Below are positions 1 to 6,653 of a stretch of DNA of 24,238 nt, piece by piece. The DNA comes from GCA-003244245 sp036378735. Lineage in GTDB: Bacteria; Actinomycetota; Actinomycetes; Mycobacteriales; Pseudonocardiaceae. Under the pieces are notes generated by a model, which did no database searches, was not told the DNA's origin, and saw only the letters and a program-made list of their open reading frames with translations. How positions within the stretch are numbered: position 1 is the stretch's first letter; every line of letters begins with the position of its first letter. The DNA is taken from NCBI GenBank assembly GCA_036378735.1, contig DASUVX010000210.1, positions 1-24,238 of the forward strand, written 5' to 3'. The translations under genes were made by a program, and so were the position numbers.

Positions 1-1178
1 CGCCGCCAGCCCTGGTACAGCATGGCGTTGGTCAGGCACACCACGTCGAGGTACTCAGTGGCGTAGAGCAGCATGTCCACGAGGTCCCGTTCGAGGAAGG
101 GCTCGCCGCCGGTGACATACAGCTCGGTGAAGCCTTCCCTGACCGCCTCGTCGACGAGCTCGCGGAACCGGGGCAGGCCCAGTGACCGGCGCCGGGCCTG
201 CGGGGATGAGGCGACGGAGCAGTAGCTGCAGGACAAATTGCAGTGGAAGTTGGGGTAGATCCACAGCCGGGCCGGGAACAGCGCGGAGCCGAATAGCGGC
301 AGCACCGGGATGTCATCCTCCGGGATCTGGGGGGTGGCGCCCCAGGACACTTGCTCGCCGGCGAACGCCGGCATGGCTGACTTGTAGAGCTGGAACCGGC
401 CCCGGGAGCGCTCCGCTGGCGGCACGACTTCCAGGCAGGTGGTCCACCAGCCGGTCTCCACGGTCTGGGTGAACGCCTCCGGGAGCCCCGCGGCGCGCAT
501 GGAGGCCGCGTGCGAGCACCAGTCGTAGTCCAGCGCCACCAGCTCCGCGGTGGCTCGCTGAGTTGCTGAGCCGTCGGCGACGTCGAGCAGCGCGTACCAG
601 ACATGCTGGCCGCCGTCGTTGGCCGGCCGGCCCAGCACCCCGACGTTGACCACCAGGGTCTTGTCGAAGCGCCTGATCCAGGGCAGCCCGGAGTGCGTGC
701 AGCAGATCACGTCCGCGCCGGATGCCTCGATGCGCAGCTGGTGCAGCTCGTCGGGCAGCGATTCCCACCAGAAGTCGTTGACGGCCAGCGGAGAGCCGTG
801 CACCAGGTGCACTGCTACCCCGTCGACGGTTTCCCGGTGGTCGGTGGGCAAGGTCCGCATCCAGGCCGCGAACTCCGCGGAGGTGTGCCGCCAGGTGTAG
901 TCATAAGCAATCGCGGCGTAGGCGTTGTCTTCGTCGTCGGCGTACCCGCAGCCGCAATCCGGGTCCCCGGCGCCGATGGCCAGCTCGTAGTTACCGGCGA
1001 TGCACTCGACGCTATGGTCGATCAGCAACGGCCAGATCGCCTCCGGCTCGGCCCCGTATGCGCCGAAATCACCCAGGCACCACAACCGGTCGGCACCACG
1101 AGCCTGTGCGTCGGAAATAAAAGCCCGCAATGCGTACGGATTGGAGTAGGTGCCCCCGCACAGCGCCCACCTCGTCAT
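1..1178 (-). CDS. Metallophosphoesterase-like / radical SAM fusion protein, C-terminus cut by window edge
   Basis: The frame is open from an ATG at 1178 leftward past the window start, giving 392 visible codons. A Shine-Dalgarno-like GAGGGAG lies about 8 nt upstream of the ATG. Residues 1 to about 230 follow a calcineurin-like phosphoesterase of the YfcE/serine-threonine phosphatase-like kind: LGDFGAYG near residue 35, GNYE near 62, a HGSP motif and a THSGLP motif. Several metal ligands of that family are changed: the N-terminal DxH is GGTY and GNHD is GNYE. After a linker, a radical SAM domain begins with CNLSCSYC (Cys313, Cys317, Cys320, CX3CX2C) that would hold a 4Fe-4S cluster, followed by TGGEPF, the SAM-contact motif. 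The rest of the radical SAM domain is outside the window. The substrate is unknown. The divergent neighbour is a second radical SAM gene, so the two may share regulation. I am confident about the radical SAM assignment, less so about catalytic activity of the N-terminal domain. Confidence 0.8.
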   Translation of the reverse strand, partial: MTRWALCGGTYSNPYALRAFISDAQARGADRLWCLGDFGAYGAEPEAIWPLLIDHSVECIAGNYELAIGAGDPDCGCGYADDEDNAYAAIAYDYTWRHTSAEFAAWMRTLPTDHRETVDGVAVHLVHGSPLAVNDFWWESLPDELHQLRIEASGADVICCTHSGLPWIRRFDKTLVVNVGVLGRPANDGGQHVWYALLDVADGSATQRATAELVALDYDWCSHAASMRAAGLPEAFTQTVETGWWTTCLEVVPPAERSRGRFQLYKSAMPAFAGEQVSWGATPQIPEDDIPVLPLFGSALFPARLWIYPNFHCNLSCSYCSVASSPQARRRSLGLPRFRELVDEAVREGFTELYVTGGEPFLERDLVDMLLYATEYLDVVCLTNAMLYQGWR

Positions 1179-1230
1179 CGAAGTCTTGCTCCCTCGGCTC
1201 ACCACGTCTCGTGGGTGTTCTTACCCGGTG

Positions 1231-1246
1231 GGCGAACCGGTTCGCC
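1231..1246. promoter_or_regulatory. Perfect 16-bp palindrome, candidate operator in the divergent promoter
   Basis: GGCGAACCGGTTCGCC is a perfect inverted repeat lying between the two divergent radical SAM genes. Its core AACCGGTT recurs in a second palindrome about 43 bp away (centre to centre), roughly four helical turns. This spacing fits two dimers of one regulator on the same DNA face. The regulator is not identified; LacI- or GntR-type factors bind comparable palindromes. Confidence 0.5.
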
Positions 1247-1276
1247 TCCGATGAGCGAAGGCATGGAATGAGCTGT

Positions 1277-1295
1277 TAACCGGTTAGCCTAACCG
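1277..1295. promoter_or_regulatory. Second AACCGGTT palindrome overlapping a GGTTA-GCC-TAACC inverted repeat
   Basis: TAACCGGTTA (1277-1286) is a perfect 10-bp palindrome. It overlaps GGTTA-GCC-TAACC (1282-1294), so the site contains two interlocking dyads. It lies 36 bp before the ATG of the rightward radical SAM gene, where a repressor could block initiation. Function is inferred from symmetry and position only. Confidence 0.45.
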
Positions 1296-1330
1296 CGCGG
1301 CTGTCGACCCTGGTCGGGAAGGACGTTGCC

Positions 1331-2731
1331 ATGCGATTAATCGATGTAGCGCGGCGCTGGGAACGCCGAACCCGGCCGGTCGATCCGGAATACGCAACGG
1401 TGCTGCGCCGCCGCTGGGCGCAGCTTCCGGAACACGTCAAGACACCAGGCCAGTTTCTCGGCCGGCATGCGGTCGGCTGTGAGGGCACCCACGGGGTGTT
1501 CCCGCGGTGTAACCTGGCCTGCACGCCGTGCTACCACTCCCGCGACGCCAACCGGGTCCGGGTGGACGGGGCGCACACCATCGCCGAGGTTGACAAGCAG
1601 ATGGCGCTGCTGCGCCGGCTGCGGGGTCCGCGGGCGCATGCCCAGCTCATCGGTGGGGAGGTGACGCTGCTGGACCCGGACGATCACGCCGAGACGCTGC
1701 TGACGATGCGCCGGTACGGGCGCGAGCCGATGAGCATGTCCCACGGCGATTTCGACTACGACTACCTGGAGCGGCTGGCGCTAAACAAGCAGGGCCGGCC
1801 CCGGCTGAAGCGGATTTCTTTCGCCGGGCACTTCGACATGATGATGTTCGGCCGGCGCGGTATCCCCCGAGCGAGCAACGAACGCGAGCTCAACCCCTAC
1901 CGGCAGCGGTTCGTCGACATGTTCCGGTGCCTACGCGCCAAGCATGGGGTGCGCTTTTTCCTGGCGCACAACATGACGGTCACCCCGGCGAACATGGGTC
2001 AGGTCGCCGACTTGGTGCGGGACTGCCGCGCGATGGGGTTTGGCATGTTCTCCTTCCAGCCCGCCGCCTTCGTGGGCGACAACCGGCGCTGGCATGAGAA
2101 CTACGAGCAGGTCGGGATGGAGGAGGTCTGGCGGGAGATCGAGAAAGGCGCGGGAACCGCACTGGACTACACCGTGATCCAGCACGGCGACTTGCGCTGC
2201 AACCGCGCCGCCTACGGCTTCTACGTGGGCTCCCGGTGGCACCCGTTCCTGTCCGGTGACCCGGGTGATCTCGCTGCCCGGGAGGCGTTCTTCCGCTATT
2301 TCGGTGAGACGAACTTCGCCGGAGTGGAACTGCCCGATGTGATCGGCAAGGTGGTGCGCACGATTGTGCACCACCCGGTCGTCGTGGTGATCGCCGCCCA
2401 ATGGCTCGCCCGGCTCGTGCGCCGGGTGGGCGGCCTGCGAGCACTGCTACGCCACGGTGTGCGGCCGGTGTCGTTCGTGGTGCACCAGTTCATGGACGCG
2501 GCTGACGTCGCACCCGCGTGGGAGCTGATGAAACGCGGTGAGAAGGCCACCGACCCGCGGGTCCGCGCCGCCCAGGAGCGGCTGGCGTCTTGCCATTACG
2601 CGATGGCGCACCCGGAAAGCGGTGAGCTGGTGCCCGCGTGCGTGCAGCACGGCGTGCTGGATCCGGTCGAGAACATCCAGCTGCGCAAGCTGCTGCCTAT
2701 CGTCAACAGTCCTGCCACCCGTGCCTCGTGA
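1331..2731 (+). CDS. Radical SAM domain protein of unknown substrate
   Basis: This 466-residue protein carries CNLACTPC (Cys60, Cys64, Cys67), the CX3CX2C site for the radical SAM 4Fe-4S cluster, and a following GGEVTLL motif near residue 108 matching the SAM-binding GGE element. The ATG at 1331 is preceded by GGGAAGGA at a suitable distance. Further cysteines lie near residue 293 (RCNRAA) and close to the C-terminus (SCHYAMAH and PACVQH); they could bind an auxiliary cluster, but no SPASM pattern is clear. A hydrophobic stretch near residues 340-358 (VVRTIVHHPVVVVIAAQ) may pack internally or touch a membrane. The gene overlaps the start of the following peroxiredoxin-like gene by 11 bp, which suggests one transcript and linked function. 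I do not recognise the reaction. Confidence 0.85.
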   Translation: MRLIDVARRWERRTRPVDPEYATVLRRRWAQLPEHVKTPGQFLGRHAVGCEGTHGVFPRCNLACTPCYHSRDANRVRVDGAHTIAEVDKQMALLRRLRGPRAHAQLIGGEVTLLDPDDHAETLLTMRRYGREPMSMSHGDFDYDYLERLALNKQGRPRLKRISFAGHFDMMMFGRRGIPRASNERELNPYRQRFVDMFRCLRAKHGVRFFLAHNMTVTPANMGQVADLVRDCRAMGFGMFSFQPAAFVGDNRRWHENYEQVGMEEVWREIEKGAGTALDYTVIQHGDLRCNRAAYGFYVGSRWHPFLSGDPGDLAAREAFFRYFGETNFAGVELPDVIGKVVRTIVHHPVVVVIAAQWLARLVRRVGGLRALLRHGVRPVSFVVHQFMDAADVAPAWELMKRGEKATDPRVRAAQERLASCHYAMAHPESGELVPACVQHGVLDPVENIQLRKLLPIVNSPATRAS

Positions 2732-3311
2732 GCTCGATCGGCCGGTCCCGCTGGCCGGGTTGGTCTTGCCCGACGTGCGCATCGGACACGTCGTGGATCT
2801 GGGCGCGTTGCCCGGCACCCATCTGCTCACTGCCATCCGGCACCGGTATTGACTGCCCTGCCAGCAGCACCTGGTGCAGGTGCGCGACCTCGCCGCGGGC
2901 TGCCCGGTCGGGCTCGTCGCGTGCGGGTTCAGCCCTCCGGCGGCGCTTGCCGCGCTCGCGGAGTACCTGCGCTGGCCGGGCCTGTTCCTGGCCGATGAGC
3001 AGCGCCGGCTCCATGCGTTGCTGGGGATGCGCCGCGCCAGCCTGTGGCAGGTGTACTCGCCGGGAACCCTGGCCCGCTACGCGCTCGCCGCGGCAGGCGG
3101 GCACCGTTTGTGGCCGCCGCAGCCGCGGCCGGTAGAGGACACCCGGCAGATGGGCGGCGACGCGCTGGTACACGACGGCATAGTCGTGCGCCGCTGGCTA
3201 CCCCGCACCCCCGATGACCGCGCGCACCCGGCACGCTTGCTGCACGCAGCCGGCTGCTCCCCCGTTGGTCGCCCTTCAAGTACCGCCAACCCCCCAAAGC
3301 GCCGCTCGTAA
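2721..3311 (+). CDS. SelL-related peroxiredoxin-like protein with in-frame UGA, candidate selenoprotein
   Basis: Read through the TGA at 2850-2852, this frame gives a 196-residue protein of the AhpC/TSA antioxidant (thioredoxin-fold, SelL-related) type. The N-terminal part (PVPLAGLVLPDVRIGHVVDL) is the usual first strand region of peroxiredoxins. The TGA (residue 44) lies in HRY-U-LPCQQHL, where relatives carry Cys in a CxxC redox motif, so the motif becomes UxxC with Cys47 as the resolving residue. The downstream half is intact: GFSPPAAL, then LFLADEQRRLHALLGM, WQVYSPGTLARY, and PVEDTRQMGGDALV, all family-like. The GTG at 2721 is chosen because it starts just before the fold and overlaps the previous stop; it has no clear ribosome site, so coupling to the radical SAM gene is likely. 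If the TGA is a true stop, the gene would be broken. Sel genes are not in the window, so selenocysteine use is inferred from position, frame and the hairpin. Confidence 0.75.
2864..2885 (+). promoter_or_regulatory. Bacterial SECIS-like hairpin downstream of the in-frame UGA
   Basis: GCACCTG (2867-2873) and CAGGTGC (2877-2883) are perfect complements closing a GTG loop. A bulged A (2866) and two more pairs (G2864-C2885, C2865-G2884) extend the stem. GGU (2873-2875) sits at the apex, as in the SelB-binding loop of E. coli fdhF. The stem base starts 11 nt after the UGA, the same spacing as in fdhF. The choice of stem base is mine; SelB recognition is inferred. Confidence 0.6.
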
Positions 3312-3347
3312 CGACTACCAACCCTGCAGTGATCGGAGGCAACTCGC

Positions 3348-4757
3348 ATGGCGCCCTTCGACTACGACCTCGCGATCATCGGGGCAGGATCAGGAGGGCT
3401 GACCGCCGCGCGGCTCGGCCGGTTCTTCGCCAAGCGAGTGGCATTGATCGACAAGGACCGGCTGGGCGGGGATTGCCTGCACTACGGCTGCGTCCCGAGC
3501 AAGGCGCTGATCAAGGCATCGCGAGTGGCGCACGAGGCCGCCACCGCACCGCGGTGGGGTCTGTCCGCAGCGCGCAAGGCCACGGATCTTGGCGCAGTCA
3601 ATGCCCGGGTGCAGCAAGCCATCACCGACGTCGGCAAGCTCGACGATGCCGAGGTGCTCTCCGAACTCGGCGTCGATGTCCTGCTGGGCGGCGCCACCTT
3701 TCGCGACCCGCACACGCTGCGGGTAGGCGACCGGGACGTCACCGCCAAGTTCGTCCTGATCGCCTCGGGTAGCCGGCCGGCAGTACCGGAGATCGACGGG
3801 CTGGCCGATGTCGGCTACCTCACCAACGAAGACGTCTTCGACCTGCGCGAGCTGCCGGGCCGGCTCGCGGTGATCGGTGGCGGGCCGATCGGCGTGGAAC
3901 TCGCGCAGGCGTTGCACCGGCTCGGATCCGCGGTGACCCTGGTGCAACGCGGACCCCACCTGATTCAGCGCGACGACGCCGACATGATCGAGATCTTGGA
4001 ACGCCAGTTCGCCGGCGAGGGCATCGACGTCCGACTCAACACGCGGCCCAACGCAGCGCACCGGGAAGCCGGGGACATCGTGCTCGCCCTTGACACCGAA
4101 GACGTACGGGTGGACGCGATCTTGTGCGCCGTGGGCAGGGTGCCCAATCTGGAAGCGCTCAGACTCGACGCCGCCGGCGTCACCACCAACGACCGGGGCA
4201 TCCGGGTCAACGACCTGCTGCAGACCAGCCAGCCGCACATCTACGCCGTCGGCGACGTGACCGGCGGCCCGGCTTTCACCCACTACGCCGGCCGCCAGGC
4301 CGCCCACGCGGTGCGCAATATCTTCGTGCCGATCAGGGCGGCCTTCTCCCCCGGGCACCTGCCGTGGGTGACCTTCACGGACCCGGAGATCGCGCACGTC
4401 GGCCGGACCGAAGCGCAGGTACGGGCCAGCGGGGACACCTGCGAGGTCATCCGGTTCCCCTACAGCCACAACGAGCGGGCCGTGACCGAAGCGCAAACCG
4501 TCGGCCTGATGAAGTTCCTCATCGACGGCAAGCGGCGCCTGATCGGCGCGCACATCGCCGGGCACTGCGCCGGCGAGATGATCAACGAGCTGACCTTGGC
4601 GATGAACAACGATCTCACCGTCGACGCGATCATCTCCTCGATCCACGCCTACCCGACCTACTCCTTCGCCATCCCGATCGCGCTCTACGACTACGTGCTC
4701 ACCCACAATCCCAGCGCCGCAGCCAAAGTAGGCCGCTTCCTGTCCCGACTCACCTAG
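3348..4757 (+). CDS. MerA/lipoamide dehydrogenase-like FAD-dependent disulfide oxidoreductase
   Basis: This 469-residue protein is a class I pyridine nucleotide-disulfide oxidoreductase. Visible features are the N-terminal FAD Rossmann motif (IIGAGSGG, residues 10-17), the redox disulfide GGDCLHYGCVPSKAL (Cys43 and Cys48), the NAD(P)H-binding GGGPIG (177-182), and YAVGDV in the second FAD motif. The C-terminal interface reads HAYPTYS where lipoamide dehydrogenases have HAHPTLSE, so the catalytic His-Glu pair is missing. It also lacks the C-terminal CC pair and N-terminal HMA domain of true mercuric reductases. It probably reduces something other than lipoamide, using NAD(P)H. GGAGGC precedes the ATG. 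It lies 36 bp after the peroxiredoxin-like gene, so it may serve as its electron donor; that is inference. Confidence 0.85.
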   Translation: MAPFDYDLAIIGAGSGGLTAARLGRFFAKRVALIDKDRLGGDCLHYGCVPSKALIKASRVAHEAATAPRWGLSAARKATDLGAVNARVQQAITDVGKLDDAEVLSELGVDVLLGGATFRDPHTLRVGDRDVTAKFVLIASGSRPAVPEIDGLADVGYLTNEDVFDLRELPGRLAVIGGGPIGVELAQALHRLGSAVTLVQRGPHLIQRDDADMIEILERQFAGEGIDVRLNTRPNAAHREAGDIVLALDTEDVRVDAILCAVGRVPNLEALRLDAAGVTTNDRGIRVNDLLQTSQPHIYAVGDVTGGPAFTHYAGRQAAHAVRNIFVPIRAAFSPGHLPWVTFTDPEIAHVGRTEAQVRASGDTCEVIRFPYSHNERAVTEAQTVGLMKFLIDGKRRLIGAHIAGHCAGEMINELTLAMNNDLTVDAIISSIHAYPTYSFAIPIALYDYVLTHNPSAAAKVGRFLSRLT

Positions 4758-4857
4758 CCAAACCGCGATCACGCCGCGCACCGCCAAGGCCGTCCCAAGT
4801 CGCGCACCGCGCGGATCGGCCACCGGCCGTGCGCGGCCGGGCAGTCGACCGTCTAAT

Positions 4858-6651
4858 GTGCCCCGCGTGTCCAAGCGAACGCGACGCGACAAGCGTCGTC
4901 CTGCGAAGGGACGGCCGGGCCACGGCCGGCCTACTCAGCGGCGTGGCTCACCGGATGAGCCCGACCTGATGGCAGATGTGGCCACCGCGCTGGCCGAGGA
5001 TCAACCGCTGCTACTGCTGTCCCTGGCCAGCTCGCTGCTCTCAGCGCTTGAACCGCGCCGTCCCAGCCCGTTCGAAGTGACATCCGAGCCGGACCTGCCG
5101 AGCCGCGATGAGCTGGTGCGGATCTTCCTCGATGTGGACCTGCTGGAGACTTCCGCGCTGCTCGCGGTGATCGCCGAGCTGTCCGGCGACGACATCACGC
5201 GCCGCCGGATCCGCCGGGAGATCGCCGAACGGGCGCACGCACTGCCCGGATGGCTCACCGACCTGCACCGGACCACGGTCGAGCGAGTGGTCGAGATGGT
5301 TCACGTGCTCGGCGACGGCGACAACGTCATGATCGGTCTGCGCCTACCAGGCGGTTATCCCTTGTCGATCGTGGTCTACATCGATCACAACATGGGCACG
5401 CTGGTCAAAGACGCGTTCGTGGTCCCCGAGCCACTGGATGAGCTGATCGAGCATATGCGTATCGCGGTCGGCGGCGGCCCGGACACCACCTGGGCGGACC
5501 TCGCCCCCGCCGACGCCCGCGTACGGATCCGGGATGCGATCGAGCGGGGAGCCATCACGTTCCCGCCGTGCGAGACCGACTCCTGGCCCGCCTGCCGGCC
5601 ACTCGCCGAGTGGGCCATCGGCATGCTGCCCACGGGTGGCAAGGGCTACCGGCGGCCGAGCTGGGGAACCGACAGGTTGCGCAAACTCACCGACCGTTTC
5701 TTCGCCTCCGCGTACGCGGCTGGTCTCGACGATGCCGACCATCGCGCCCTGCTCGAGTCGATTCTGTGGTTCGGCACCGACTATGGACCGGGCGACCCGC
5801 TGCGCTGGAGCCCGGTGGCAGTGGAGATCCTGCTCGTCGACTGGATCCCCCGCAAGATCGTGGCCGACGTCGCATACCTGGCCAAGGCGCCTGATCTGCT
5901 CCGCGCGTTCATCCGGTTCTGCCACCACGAACGCAAGATCCGGCCAGCGCTCACCGACGAGACCCTCGCCGCAGTCGATGAGTACGAACCCGAATACCAG
6001 CAGATCATCGCCTCACCGCGGCCGCAGGGCCCGGCCGCGCTGCTGGCCGCGATGGGCGCGTTGCACCCCGACGGCCCATGGCCCGATTCGGAGACCCAGC
6101 TGCCCGGCGTCGGCGAGATCATGCTCGATTCGCTGCGCCGCGCCGTCGGCGGCGAGGATGCCCTGGCGGCACTCGACGACGCCCCGCTGCCCGACGAGCC
6201 CTTCGACTGGCAGCCCATCCCGGGTGACATCCACCAGCGGGTGGCTGAAGTACTCGCGCTGCTCGACCGCTGCTGCGACGAGCGGCTGGACCCGGAATAT
6301 CGCATTGAGTACCGCACGGCGTGCCGGCGGGTGCTGGGCCGCGCCGCCGCCGAGGACCCGGAGATCTTCCGTCGCCGCGGCCGGGCGGAGACCGCCGCCG
6401 GAGCGATCTGCTGGATCATCGGGAAGGCCAACGACCTATTCAGCCCGGCAATGCCGGTCAAGGACCTCATGCACTTCTTCGGGATCAGCCAGGGCAGCGT
6501 CTCCCAACGCAGCGAGGCTTTCCTGCGGGCCATCGGAGTCGATCCAGCCGACCGGTTCGGGAGCATGGATCTCGGCTCCCCCGACTACCTCACCTCGGCC
6601 CGCCGTACGGAGATCATCACGTTACGGGATCACTACCGGGCGATGGTTTGA
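4858..6651 (+). CDS. DUF6398-type protein of unknown function
   Basis: A 597-residue protein begins at a GTG (a second GTG nine bases on is an alternative start). The first 35 residues are strongly basic (VSKRTRRDKRRPAKGR), suggesting nucleic-acid contact or a disordered tail. The middle is mainly helical and acidic with no catalytic motif I recognise. The C-terminal part contains AICWIIGKANDLF and MPVKDLMHFFGISQGSVSQRS, which looks like a helix-turn-helix and matches what I recall of the DUF6398 domain. There is no membrane segment or signal peptide. It ends two bases before the stop of the convergent methyltransferase, leaving no room for a terminator. The function is unknown; the HTH-like end makes a DNA- or RNA-linked role possible. 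Confidence 0.7.
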   Translation: MPRVSKRTRRDKRRPAKGRPGHGRPTQRRGSPDEPDLMADVATALAEDQPLLLLSLASSLLSALEPRRPSPFEVTSEPDLPSRDELVRIFLDVDLLETSALLAVIAELSGDDITRRRIRREIAERAHALPGWLTDLHRTTVERVVEMVHVLGDGDNVMIGLRLPGGYPLSIVVYIDHNMGTLVKDAFVVPEPLDELIEHMRIAVGGGPDTTWADLAPADARVRIRDAIERGAITFPPCETDSWPACRPLAEWAIGMLPTGGKGYRRPSWGTDRLRKLTDRFFASAYAAGLDDADHRALLESILWFGTDYGPGDPLRWSPVAVEILLVDWIPRKIVADVAYLAKAPDLLRAFIRFCHHERKIRPALTDETLAAVDEYEPEYQQIIASPRPQGPAALLAAMGALHPDGPWPDSETQLPGVGEIMLDSLRRAVGGEDALAALDDAPLPDEPFDWQPIPGDIHQRVAEVLALLDRCCDERLDPEYRIEYRTACRRVLGRAAAEDPEIFRRRGRAETAAGAICWIIGKANDLFSPAMPVKDLMHFFGISQGSVSQRSEAFLRAIGVDPADRFGSMDLGSPDYLTSARRTEIITLRDHYRAMV

Positions 6652-6653
6652 CG

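Noticed and set aside
2538..2852. Separate small ORF ending at TGA 2852 and another starting at 2874
   Set aside because: They are in the same frame and together make one peroxiredoxin-like protein; the 5' part before 2721 is a shadow of the radical SAM gene.
3390..4892. 500-residue ORF on the minus strand
   Set aside because: It is antisense to the flavoprotein with its clear FAD and disulfide motifs; the composition is that of a GC-rich shadow frame.
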